Source: Nocardia bhagyanarayanae
Lineage (GTDB): Bacteria; Actinomycetota; Actinomycetes; Mycobacteriales; Mycobacteriaceae
Reading direction: 5' to 3'
Length of the DNA: 64,000 bases
Assembly: GCF_006716565.1 (NCBI RefSeq)
Contig: NZ_VFPG01000001.1
Span: 2,418,001 to 2,482,000 of the forward strand
Made by a program: the position numbers and the translations under genes. The notes beneath the pieces are model-generated. The model ran no database searches, was not told where the DNA came from, and worked only from the letters and a program-made list of their open reading frames with translations. Below are positions 56,842 through 64,000 of this stretch, in pieces (the stretch's first letter is position 1; each line of letters begins with the position of its first letter).

Positions 56842-58167
56842 GTGGTTGTGCCTGATCCCGCCCTGCTCCCGCCCGAGCCCGATCGCCGGACGCCGGTGGT
56901 GCTGGTCGCCGGTCTGCCCGGCCGCGCGGCCGCGGGCGTCGACCGTGCCGCCGACGCGCTGCTCGGCGACGGCGTCGTCGTCGTGCGCCACGAGCTGAGC
57001 GAGCTGCGCGAGGGCGTCGTGCGCCGCACGGTGCGCACCGCGACGGATACCAGGACCACCGTGCTCGAGCTGGCGCACGGCTGCGTCTCCTGCACGTTGC
57101 GCGCCGACCTGCTTCCGCTGCTGTGCACGTTGGCCGCGCGGGAATCGGTGCGGCGCATCGTCCTCGCACTCGATCCGGCGTTCGAGGCAGAGGCCGTGTG
57201 CCAGGCCATCGGTGATGTCGTGGTGACCGGAGTCGTGGGCCGGGTGGACGGACCCGCCGGGCGCGACGTACGCGTCGAGGCCGTGCTCACCTGCCTGGAC
57301 AGCCAGGAGTGGCTGAGCGACGCCACCGGCGACGAGACCCTCGCCGAGCGCGGGCTCGCGGCAGCGGACGACGACCGCACCGTCGCGCAGGTCGCCGTCG
57401 GCCAGGTCGATTTCGCCGACGCGGTGCTGGCCATCGGCCCCGCGCTCGACGCCATGGAGCAGGCCAGGCTCGGCGCGGTGCTGACCCGCCTGGTGCCGGA
57501 CGCGCCCGTCGCCTGGATCGACGACCTCGCCGCCGTCGCCGCCACCGACATCGAAGCCCTGCTCGCGCGGATTCCGGCGGGATCGCGGCGCGGCCGGATC
57601 TTCGACGCGCACGCGCCGCTGCTGCGCGGGCAGCCGCCGCTGACCGCCGAATACGGTGTCAGCCTGGTCGAATTCGCCGCGAGCAGGCCCTTCCATCCCG
57701 GCAGGCTGCACGACGCGCTCGACGTGCTTTTCGAAGGCGTTGTCACCGCCCGCGGCAGGCTCTGGCTGGCGACCCAGCCCGACGAGGTGGTGTGGCTGGA
57801 GTCGGCGGGCGGCGGGCTACGCGTCGGCGGTGCGGGGCGCTGGCTCGCCGCGATGAGCGAAGACGAACTAGCGCAGGCGGATCCGACTCGGCGCGCGCTC
57901 GCCGCGCTGCGCTGGGACGACCGCTTCGGCGATCGGGACGTCTCGCTGGTGATCCTCGCGCACGACGCCGATCCCGCGGAGATCCGCCGGGCCCTGCACT
58001 GGGCGCTGGTCGAGGACGACGAACTGCGACTGGTCGAGCGCGCGCCCGAACGGGTCGCGCTGTGGGACGACCCGTTCGGTGACTGGCACGCCGACCCGTG
58101 CGACGACGCGGGCGAACTGGTCGACGAGGTCGCGGAGCCCAAAAGTCGGAGAGGAGAAGGAAAGTGA
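56842..58167 (+). CDS. COG0523 protein, ribosome hibernation factor Mrf type
   Basis: 441 residues; resembles mycobacterial Mrf (Rv0106 type), which recruits the hibernation factor Mpy to C- ribosomes under zinc starvation. Seen: [17 protein letters not shown] with the metal-type Cys81/Cys84, [44 protein letters not shown] region, and [15 protein letters not shown] at the end. The Walker A of ordinary COG0523 GTPases (GAGKT) is replaced by [11 protein letters not shown], so GTP binding is doubtful. GTG start follows AAGGGG. It overlaps rpmE by GTGA. Confidence 0.87.
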   Translation: MVVPDPALLPPEPDRRTPVVLVAGLPGRAAAGVDRAADALLGDGVVVVRHELSELREGVVRRTVRTATDTRTTVLELAHGCVSCTLRADLLPLLCTLAARESVRRIVLALDPAFEAEAVCQAIGDVVVTGVVGRVDGPAGRDVRVEAVLTCLDSQEWLSDATGDETLAERGLAAADDDRTVAQVAVGQVDFADAVLAIGPALDAMEQARLGAVLTRLVPDAPVAWIDDLAAVAATDIEALLARIPAGSRRGRIFDAHAPLLRGQPPLTAEYGVSLVEFAASRPFHPGRLHDALDVLFEGVVTARGRLWLATQPDEVVWLESAGGGLRVGGAGRWLAAMSEDELAQADPTRRALAALRWDDRFGDRDVSLVILAHDADPAEIRRALHWALVEDDELRLVERAPERVALWDDPFGDWHADPCDDAGELVDEVAEPKSRRGEGK

Positions 58168-58430
58168 AGACAGGTATCCACCCGGACTATCACCCGGTGG
58201 TATTCGAGGACTCGAGCACCGGCAAGCGGTTTCTCACCAGGTCCACCGCCACCAGCGCGCGGACCATCGAGTGGGCGGACGGCAACACTTATCCGCTGCT
58301 GGTGGTCGACGTGACCGCCGACTCGCACCCGTTCTGGACCGGCGCGAACCGCGTGCTGGACACTCAGGGCCGGGTCGAGAAGTTCGAGCGCAAGTACGGC
58401 AGGCGCGTGCGCGCCGGACAGGAGGCCTGA
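58164..58430 (+). CDS. rpmE2: Zinc-independent ribosomal protein bL31 (type B)
   Basis: 88 residues. [20 protein letters not shown] and [26 protein letters not shown] are the type B L31 pattern without zinc-binding cysteines. The GTG start overlaps the upstream stop and follows AGGAGAAGG, one of the best ribosome-binding sites in the window. Completes the set of alternative 50S proteins. Confidence 0.94.
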   Translation: MKTGIHPDYHPVVFEDSSTGKRFLTRSTATSARTIEWADGNTYPLLVVDVTADSHPFWTGANRVLDTQGRVEKFERKYGRRVRAGQEA

Positions 58431-58431
58431 G

Positions 58432-58605
58432 ATGGCGGTGCCCAAGCGGAGGATGTCGCGGTCCAACACGCGCAGCCGTCGCGCCCAGTGGAAGGCGGCC
58501 CCGCCCGCGCTGGTGCCGGTGACCGTCGGGGGAGTGGTGCACCAGGTGCCGCGCCGCCTGGTGCAGGCCGTGCGCCGTGGACTGATCGACCTCGATCGCC
58601 TCTGA
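58432..58605 (+). CDS. rpmF: Zinc-independent ribosomal protein bL32
   Basis: 57 residues: [19 protein letters not shown], then [20 protein letters not shown] and a basic tail ending DLDRL. The N-terminus is canonical L32; the four zinc cysteines are absent. One base separates its ATG from the rpmE2 stop. It is short and easily missed by gene finders. Followed by a very strong terminator. Confidence 0.93.
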   Translation: MAVPKRRMSRSNTRSRRAQWKAAPPALVPVTVGGVVHQVPRRLVQAVRRGLIDLDRL

Positions 58606-58626
58606 TCGAACTCGGCGTACCCGAGA

Positions 58627-58670
58627 AACGCGTCGGGCCCGGCGGATCACACCGCCGGGCCCGACGCGTT
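58627..58670 (+). terminator. 19-bp perfect hairpin after rpmF
   Basis: A 19-bp arm at 58627-58645 (AACGCGTCGGGCCCGGCGG) pairs perfectly with 58652-58670, 6-nt loop, 22 bp after the rpmF stop. TTG follows but no long T-tract. Confidence 0.88.
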
Positions 58671-58956
58671 GTCGCGCCGCCGACTCGCGATCACGAGCCG
58701 CCCTGTGCCGCGGGCGCCTGGCGATTCGTGCCCGTTGGGCGTGGCGGCGGACCGGACGGTTCGTTGCGATCGTGATGTGGCGGCAACCGATCGGCTACCG
58801 ATGTGGCTTGCGTCACATGCAGCTATTCCTGAATTAAGGCGTGCGACAAGGTAACTGGGCGATGAAATGCATACCCAAAGTTTGTTTTTAGCGGTCTTAA
58901 AAGTCTCCGCGCAGTGATGATTTCGTGTCCCTGCACCGGTACCCTCATCCGGGAGG
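58671..58956. other. AT-richer intergenic stretch, possible small RNA
   Basis: No protein-coding gene. 58802-58817 reads TGTGG-CTTGCG-TCACA, a CRP-like site. After it the DNA is AT-rich (AAAGTTTGTTTTTAG at about 58875). The only open frame near it is a nine-codon one. A 13-bp hairpin at 58957-58987 could end a plus-strand transcript of about 100-180 nt. Confidence 0.35.
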
Positions 58957-58987
58957 GCGGGTTCTTCCGGTTCTCGGAAGAACCCGC
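58957..58987. terminator. Hairpin after the DUF1906 gene
   Basis: GCGGGTTCTTCCG (58957-58969) pairs exactly with CGGAAGAACCCGC (58975-58987), 5-nt loop. It lies 61 bp past the stop of the minus-strand DUF1906 gene and could serve both strands. Confidence 0.72.
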
Positions 58988-59048
58988 TCATCGCCAAGCT
59001 TTGGCATTCTCCCGTAAACCGCTCTCGCGAAAGATGTTTCGCGCGCGC

Positions 59049-60068
59049 CTACGGCTTCCCGTTTCGAGATTCGGAATCCGCGTCCGAATGTCCCGGCAAT
59101 CCGGGCAAATCCGGCAGCAGGGACTCGAGTCGCGCGAGCTGAGCGCCGATCAACTCCGCGGGCCCCTCGATCAAGGAGAGCGGCCACGGCCAGCGGTGTC
59201 CTTCCAGCTGTCGCACCTGCTCGATCAGGTCGGCGGTGGTGGCCTCCAGTTCACTGATCTCCGTGCGCAGTTCGCCGATCTGGGCGCGCAGTGCCTCGGT
59301 GTCGCCCTCCAGCGCATCGATGCGCCGCAGCGCCGCGGCCAGCCCGTCCACCAGCGTCAGGTGCCGTCCGTCGGCGTCCGTGCCCAGCTGCGGCCATCCC
59401 GCGAGACCGGGGCCGCGCAACTGGGTCTGGATGTCGCGCAGCACCGCGTCCTGCTCCGGCGTCATGTCCGGTTCCTCCTGTCCGAAATCCCACTGGCCGA
59501 AATCTGCGGTCTCGGCCACGTTCACGTCGCAGAGCACGCCGTCGACCCGGATCTGGCGCAGCGTCTGATGAATGTTGCGGCGGGTCTCCACGTTGCCGCC
59601 CGACCACGCGTCGGTCTGCCACGCCCACGCCGCGCTGCCCGCGTCCAGTGCCCGGCTCACCGACCAATACCCGCCGTAGATACCGACATTCGCGGCGCCG
59701 AGCACGGTGGCCGCGCCGTCCAGGTACGCGTTGATCGGCACCTGGTCCTGCGGGGTCGCGTCGAAATCCGCCGAGAAGTAGATGGGCCGGTCGGGACGGC
59801 CGCCGCAGCGCAGCACCTGCGCGAGACCGGCTCGCGCGTCGACGATGCCCGCGTTGTAGCCGTCCAGCATGCGCGCGGCGGTCGTCTCCCAGTTGGAGAC
59901 GATGGAAATGCGGTGCGCCCGAAGGTCGTCGGCCTCCGCCGGCGTGAGCAGCTTGCCGGGCAGACTCGGGCCGCCGGGCGTCAGATATCGCACCACGAAA
60001 TCGAAACCCGCGGCCCGGATGGCGGCGCCGCCCGGACGTCCACCGGCGTAGTCCAGGCCGAACCGCAT
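59049..60068 (-). CDS. DUF1906 glycoside-hydrolase-like protein
   Basis: 339 residues. The N-terminal 200 residues form a TIM-barrel of the DUF1906 (glycoside hydrolase 25-like) group: FGLDYAGGRPGGAAIRAAGF, IYFSADFDATPQDQVP, VGIYGGYWSVSRAL, AWAWQTDAWSGG and LCDVNVAE, with Asp/Glu residues placed as in lysozyme-like enzymes. A coiled coil follows (about 235-305, repeated heptads EALRAQIGELRTEISELEATTA). No signal peptide. ATG at 60068 is 7 bp after TACAGT (leaderless); GTG at 60077 is the alternative. Confidence 0.82.
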   Translation of the reverse strand: MRFGLDYAGGRPGGAAIRAAGFDFVVRYLTPGGPSLPGKLLTPAEADDLRAHRISIVSNWETTAARMLDGYNAGIVDARAGLAQVLRCGGRPDRPIYFSADFDATPQDQVPINAYLDGAATVLGAANVGIYGGYWSVSRALDAGSAAWAWQTDAWSGGNVETRRNIHQTLRQIRVDGVLCDVNVAETADFGQWDFGQEEPDMTPEQDAVLRDIQTQLRGPGLAGWPQLGTDADGRHLTLVDGLAAALRRIDALEGDTEALRAQIGELRTEISELEATTADLIEQVRQLEGHRWPWPLSLIEGPAELIGAQLARLESLLPDLPGLPGHSDADSESRNGKP

Positions 60069-60109
60069 GTCTCCCACTGTAAGACGTAGACGGTGCGGTT
60101 CGCCGGGGT

Positions 60110-60892
60110 TCAGCGCGTGAACTCGGGCCGCCGCGCCGGTGCGGGCGGCGTCGACGGTGTGCGCCGGTCGGGGGCGACGAGTACCGCGGTGATCGGCACG
60201 GCCAGCGACAGCATGCCGATGACGAACATCGGCACCAGGAAGGAGAACAGGTCTTCACCGGTCGGGAGCGCCGCGCGCGGATCGATCCGCAGCTCCAGCC
60301 CGGCCATCCGCAGGTAGTGCATGCCGACGACAGCGCACCCGAACAGCGCCGAGGCGCCGACGACGGCGGCCGTCGGCCACGAGAACAGCACGAACCACAG
60401 TGTGCCCAGCGAGATCACGACGCCGAGCACGCCGGAGGCGATCACCTGCCACAGTCCGAACTCGATGTCGCCGCGCACCTGCACGGCGCTCATCCCCAGG
60501 GCGAGCATCAGGCTCAGTCCGGCGCCCATAAGCACGCCCGCGGCGAGCAGGCGGGGCAGTTGCAGCGTCCGCCCGAGCACCATCAGCCCACCGAAGACCG
60601 AAAGCACCGCGAGCACCGCCGCACCCGTCAGCCGGGCGACGTCGTAGCGGATCAGCGCGTCGCCCGAGGGCGTGACGCCGAGCATCGAGACGAAAACCGC
60701 CAGCCAGGTACCGATTCCGCCGATGGAGACCGCCGCCGAGGCCAACCAGACCAGCCGGAACTTGGACGTCACCGACTTGGTCGACTGACGGATGCAGATC
60801 AGACCGATCAGCGCGCCCGCCATCGCCACCAGGATCGACAGGCCGAGGACCCAATAACCCATGGAGAAGTAGGACAAGACAGCGACCCTCAC
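60110..60892 (-). CDS. MHYT-domain membrane protein
   Basis: 260 residues, seven hydrophobic helices. The MHYT family carries repeated Met/His/aromatic motifs that may bind metal and sense gas or redox state. Here they are largely degenerate: GIGTWLAVFVSM, LSLMLALGMSAVQV and VVGMHYLRMAGLE, only the last keeping Met-His. The GTG start overlaps the stop of the GTPase gene (GTGA), so it belongs to the conservon operon as its last gene. Confidence 0.82.
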   Translation of the reverse strand: MRVAVLSYFSMGYWVLGLSILVAMAGALIGLICIRQSTKSVTSKFRLVWLASAAVSIGGIGTWLAVFVSMLGVTPSGDALIRYDVARLTGAAVLAVLSVFGGLMVLGRTLQLPRLLAAGVLMGAGLSLMLALGMSAVQVRGDIEFGLWQVIASGVLGVVISLGTLWFVLFSWPTAAVVGASALFGCAVVGMHYLRMAGLELRIDPRAALPTGEDLFSFLVPMFVIGMLSLAVPITAVLVAPDRRTPSTPPAPARRPEFTR

Positions 60893-61518
60893 ACCTGTCC
60901 GACGGGCTGCTCGTGCTGCTGTGCCGCGAGCCGCTGGATCGCGTATTCGGTGACAGCGGCGAGTGATTGGCGCACTTCCATCGCGTTGCGCGCGTCGATG
61001 TCGACGATCGGCACCCCGGACCGTACCGAGAGCGCCTCACGTAGCTCGGCGACCGGGAACCGCGGTGCGTCCGGAAAACGATTGACCGCCACCAGGAACG
61101 GCAGTCCGCGCGCCTCGAAGAAGTCGACGGCGGCGAAGCTGTCCTCGATGCGGCGGGTGTCCACCAGCACCACCGCGCCGATCGCGCCGCGGATCAGGTC
61201 GTCCCACATGAACCAGAACCGGCGCTGGCCCGGCGTGCCGAACAGGTACAGCGTCAGGTTCCCCGGCAGCACGATGCGGCCGAAATCCATGGCGACCGTG
61301 GTCGTTTCCTTGCCCGGCGTCGCGGCCAGGTCGTCGATGCCGTCGGAGAAGCCGGTCACCATGGCTTCGGTGCGCAGCGGGACGATCTCCGATACCGCGC
61401 CGACGAAGGTGGTCTTGCCCGCGCCGAAACCGCCTGCCACAACGATTTTCGTCGAAGCGGTTCGATTGTCCATGGATGCCGAGCCGTACGGCTGGGAGTT
61501 ATAGGGCGCGGAGTCCAC
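60889..61518 (-). CDS. Conservon small GTPase-like protein (CvnD type)
   Basis: 209 residues. P-loop VAGGFGAGKTTFVGAVSEI (Walker A about 29-37), then the switch region VAMDFGRIVLPG and LYLFGTPGQRRFWFMWDDL, and the base-recognition stretch LVAVNRFPD. In Streptomyces conservons CvnD is a membrane-associated G protein linked to a sensor kinase. The start codon lies inside the DUF742 gene, whose stop it overlaps by 20 bp. Confidence 0.92.
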   Translation of the reverse strand: MDSAPYNSQPYGSASMDNRTASTKIVVAGGFGAGKTTFVGAVSEIVPLRTEAMVTGFSDGIDDLAATPGKETTTVAMDFGRIVLPGNLTLYLFGTPGQRRFWFMWDDLIRGAIGAVVLVDTRRIEDSFAAVDFFEARGLPFLVAVNRFPDAPRFPVAELREALSVRSGVPIVDIDARNAMEVRQSLAAVTEYAIQRLAAQQHEQPVGQV

Positions 61519-61873
61519 GCAAAGTCCTCTCCATCAGGGTCCGGCGCTCGTCGTAGCTCGCCTGGTCGCTCAGGGTCGAATGCACGCGCAGCGTCCCGGC
61601 GACGACGAGATCGCCGATCACGACTCGGACCAGGCCGAGCGGCCGTTGTAGCTGAGCCGATATCTCAGCGACCGACAGACGTGCGGTGCCCAGCCGCACG
61701 ATATCGGTCCGGATATCGCCGACCGGCCATTCGAAATGTGCAGTGTAGGAGATGGTCTCGATGACCGCCTCCAGGGGAAGGTCGACCGCGGGTTCGGTAC
61801 GCCCCGAGGTCAGGGCGTAGGGACGAACGCGGGTGGGTGGTATGCCCGGCCCCCCGCCGGATGGGGTAGACAT
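61499..61873 (-). CDS. DUF742 conservon protein (CvnC type)
   Basis: 124 residues. RPYALTSGRTEPAVDLPLEAVIE and the winged-helix-like DIVRLGTARLSVAEISAQLQRPLGLVRVVIGDLVVAG are the DUF742 hallmarks. It may link the kinase to the GTPase. Preceded by 8 bp after the roadblock gene and overlapping the GTPase gene. Confidence 0.94.
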   Translation of the reverse strand: MSTPSGGGPGIPPTRVRPYALTSGRTEPAVDLPLEAVIETISYTAHFEWPVGDIRTDIVRLGTARLSVAEISAQLQRPLGLVRVVIGDLVVAGTLRVHSTLSDQASYDERRTLMERTLRGLRAL

Positions 61874-61881
61874 CGCACGCT

Positions 61882-62292
61882 CTACACGGCCGTCCGGGCG
61901 GTGGCCTGGACCACCGAACCGACCCGATCGACGAGCAGCGCCATCTCATAACCGATCCGGCCGATGTCGTGCGTCTTGTTGGCGAGCACCGCGAGGTGCG
62001 AGCCGTTGCCGACCGTCATCACCAGCAGGTAGCCGCGCTGCATGTCGACGATCGACTGCATCACCTTGCCGCCGTTGAACAGCTGGGCGGCGCCGCTGGA
62101 CAGACTCGCCAGGCCCGCGGTGACCGCCGCGAGCTGCTCGGCGCGATCGGCGGGCAGGTGCGGGCTGGTCGCCTGCAGCAGGCCGTCGGCCGACACCAGC
62201 ACCGCGTGGGTGACACCCGGCACGTCCCGAGTGAAACGGGTGACCAGCCAGTTCAGATTCTCGTCCGTGGTGTTGCCTGGTTTGTCGGTCAT
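61882..62292 (-). CDS. Roadblock/LC7 domain protein (CvnB type)
   Basis: 136 residues. [42 protein letters not shown] is the typical roadblock start, followed by [21 protein letters not shown]. Roadblock proteins act as GTPase-activating or regulatory partners of MglA/CvnD-type G proteins. ATG overlaps the sensor kinase stop (ATGA). Confidence 0.95.
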   Translation of the reverse strand: MTDKPGNTTDENLNWLVTRFTRDVPGVTHAVLVSADGLLQATSPHLPADRAEQLAAVTAGLASLSSGAAQLFNGGKVMQSIVDMQRGYLLVMTVGNGSHLAVLANKTHDIGRIGYEMALLVDRVGSVVQATARTAV

Positions 62293-64000
62293 GCAAGCCC
62301 TCCGTCGTTGTACTGGGCGTCGGCCCGCCCGCTGCGGACCCCGCTGAGATGCCTGGTCAAGCTGTTGCGGATCTCATCAGGATTCCGCGTGTTGGATTCG
62401 TTGGTCGGTGCCAAACCGCCGGGGACCAGCTGCGCGCCCGGCTGCCGAATGGGGAGGCCGCCAGAGGTGCGGCCGGAGGTGGTCGGGTTGCTCGCCTCCG
62501 CGGCGGCCGCCCAGCCGACGTCGGCGGGGGACGACCAAGCGCCGGTGTCGTTGTCGGATCCGGCGGAGGCGGGTTCGACCAGCCACTCCGACACCATGCG
62601 CTGGTAGATCGGTGTCGGGGATTCCGGGTTCACCGGACGCAATCCGGTGACCGTCGCTTGGGTCGCGTTGGCGACGGCCGCGGGCTCGGGCACCTCGTAG
62701 ACGGCGGTCTCGGCCCACACGTCGACCTGCGCGGGTTCGGCGGGCTCGGGCACCGGCGAAGGCAGCGCGAGCGGCTCCACCGTGCGCGGCGCGCCGTTCT
62801 CGTTGCGCGTCCGGATCGGCAGCGGGCCGCCGCGGCCGGGATCGGTGGTCTCGGCATCGATGACCGACGTCTGGCGGTCGGCCGGGGTGGCCACCCGGAT
62901 CGCCGGGCGCCGCTGCGGCAGACCGGTGCTGCTCATCTCGAACGAGGAAGTGTGCTCGGGCAGCGCCAGACTCGGCACCGGGACCAGCATGCGCGGCGGC
63001 GCGACCGTGGGTTCAGGCGCGCTCTCCTGCGGCTGCGGCGCGGTGAGCTGCGGCGCCTTGTCGCTGATCGGCACCGGCGAGACCAGGGTGCCTGGCAGGT
63101 GCACGCTCGCGGTGATGCCCGGTTGCTGCGCCATCGCCGAGGTGCGGCGCAGGTTGACCGTGATGTTGTGCCGCTTGGCGAGTCGGCCGACCACGAAAAG
63201 ACCCATGCGGCGGGCCGTTTCGACGGTGACCTCACCACCGGAGGCGAGGTGTTCGTTGACCGTCTGCAGGTCCTCGGCGGACATGCCGAGACCGCGGTCG
63301 ATGATCTCGATCAGGTAGCCGCCGTCCACCGCGCGGGCCACCGACACCGCCACCGGCGTGGTGGGCGGCGAGTAGCGCAGCGCGTTGTCGATGAGCTCGG
63401 CGAGCAGGTGCTCGACGTCGACGGCGGGCTCACCGGGCACGATGCCGTCGGGCGCGCTGCCGATCTCGACGCGCTGGTAGTCCTCGACCTGGGAGACTGC
63501 GCTCCACAGCATGTCCGAGAGCGGAACGGGCGGCAGGTGACCGCGGCGCAGGGCGGTGCCCGCGAGCACCAGCAGGTTGTCACCGTTACGGCGCATGCGG
63601 GTGGCGAGGTGGTCGAGGCGGAAGAGGCTCTGCAGGCGCTCGGAGTCGTCCTCGTCGTGCTCGAGTTCCTCGATCAGCGTCAGCTGCTGCTCGACGAGCG
63701 ACTGGCTACGGCGCGAAAGGGTCTCGAACATGCTGCCGATCTGCAAGCGCAGACGCGCCTGCTCGGCGGCGAGGTGGAGCGCGGCGTTGTGGATGTCGTC
63801 GACGGCTCGGGCCAGCTGGCCGATCTCCTCGGTGGTGTGCACGTCGACTCGGGTCGGTTCCGGTGTCGCGTTGCCGGAACGCACGACCTCGAGTTCGTTG
63901 GGCAGGTCGACGTGCGCGACCTGGAGCGCGCCGTGGCGCAGGCGACGAATCGGGACGACGAGCGAGCGGGCGACCGCGAGCGCGAGGGCGAGACCGGCGA
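62289..64000 (-). CDS. Conservon sensor histidine kinase (CvnA type), 5' end outside window
   Basis: 570 codons lie in the window; the N-terminus is beyond the right edge. The visible part begins in a membrane helix end ([19 protein letters not shown]) and HAMP-like linker. It continues with a kinase helix [20 protein letters not shown] and a HATPase domain: [37 protein letters not shown] and [18 protein letters not shown]. The phosphorylated His is replaced by a Ser/Arg-rich helix, as is usual in CvnA. A 190-residue Pro/Thr-rich tail follows. Stop overlaps the roadblock start. Confidence 0.92.
   Translation of the reverse strand, partial: AGLALALAVARSLVVPIRRLRHGALQVAHVDLPNELEVVRSGNATPEPTRVDVHTTEEIGQLARAVDDIHNAALHLAAEQARLRLQIGSMFETLSRRSQSLVEQQLTLIEELEHDEDDSERLQSLFRLDHLATRMRRNGDNLLVLAGTALRRGHLPPVPLSDMLWSAVSQVEDYQRVEIGSAPDGIVPGEPAVDVEHLLAELIDNALRYSPPTTPVAVSVARAVDGGYLIEIIDRGLGMSAEDLQTVNEHLASGGEVTVETARRMGLFVVGRLAKRHNITVNLRRTSAMAQQPGITASVHLPGTLVSPVPISDKAPQLTAPQPQESAPEPTVAPPRMLVPVPSLALPEHTSSFEMSSTGLPQRRPAIRVATPADRQTSVIDAETTDPGRGGPLPIRTRNENGAPRTVEPLALPSPVPEPAEPAQVDVWAETAVYEVPEPAAVANATQATVTGLRPVNPESPTPIYQRMVSEWLVEPASAGSDNDTGAWSSPADVGWAAAAEASNPTTSGRTSGGLPIRQPGAQLVPGGLAPTNESNTRNPDEIRNSLTRHLSGVRSGRADAQYNDGGLA

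Overview
The window is high-GC actinobacterial DNA, most likely from Nocardia or a close relative in the Mycobacteriales. The main evidence is the block from 27.7 to 46.3 kb. It holds pgi, AroQ-type chorismate mutase, uvrD1/pcrA, an M23 peptidase, sucC, sucD, a 34-kDa-antigen-like membrane protein, a DUF6350-like membrane protein, purN and purH. As I recall it, this is the order seen around Rv0946c-Rv0957 of Mycobacterium tuberculosis, here with insertions such as a succinate-semialdehyde dehydrogenase and a SRPBCC-epimerase fusion. Many genes have 4-bp ATGA/GTGA stop-start overlaps, GTG starts are common, and several starts sit 6-7 bp behind a TANNNT-like -10 box, which suggests leaderless transcripts. 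I see no tRNA, rRNA, insertion sequence, prophage or CRISPR array.

Layout. 0-2.3 kb: a TetR regulator and a divergent quinone-oxidoreductase-like gene with two facing operators, a hydrolase remnant and a 50-residue protein. 2.3-8.2 kb: an APC permease, two DUF1989 (urea-carboxylase-associated) proteins and the carboxyltransferase half of a urea/guanidine carboxylase, with a divergent TetR gene and a perfect operator. 8.2-12.7 kb: a double-TerD protein, a membrane protein, an encapsulin with its DyP peroxidase cargo, a large nested palindrome and a cupin. 12.8-15.9 kb: folA-thyA, cobF and a formamidopyrimidine-DNA glycosylase. 15.9-21.7 kb: carboxylesterase, disulfide-type flavoprotein reductase, DUF2630, and a MocR regulator divergent from a PNPOx-like protein. 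21.7-27.7 kb: acyl-lipid genes around a TetR operator (crotonase, WS/DGAT-like acyltransferase, AidB-like acyl-CoA dehydrogenase), a P-loop kinase and a K+ channel.

27.7-46.4 kb is the conserved core block. 46.5-48.7 kb holds an epimerase, a lipoprotein and a bulb-lectin/LysM protein.

48.7-55.7 kb is the most unusual region. Two paralogous P-loop kinases, a HAD phosphatase, a DHA2 exporter, a TetR regulator, an AvrD-like (syringolide-type) protein and a ketoacyl-ACP synthase III lie together. A 14-bp motif occurs in front of both arms (one copy beside tetR, two inverted copies upstream of the ketosynthase). This could be a small regulated locus that makes, phosphorylates or dephosphorylates, and exports a diffusible acyl product. 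55.7-58.7 kb is a zinc-starvation locus: cysteine-free ribosomal proteins S18, S14, L33, L28, L31 and L32 and an Mrf-type COG0523 protein, on both sides of two Zur-like boxes. 59.0-64.0 kb holds a DUF1906 protein and a conservon (sensor kinase, roadblock, DUF742, small GTPase) with a MHYT-type membrane protein. The sensor kinase gene runs off the right edge.
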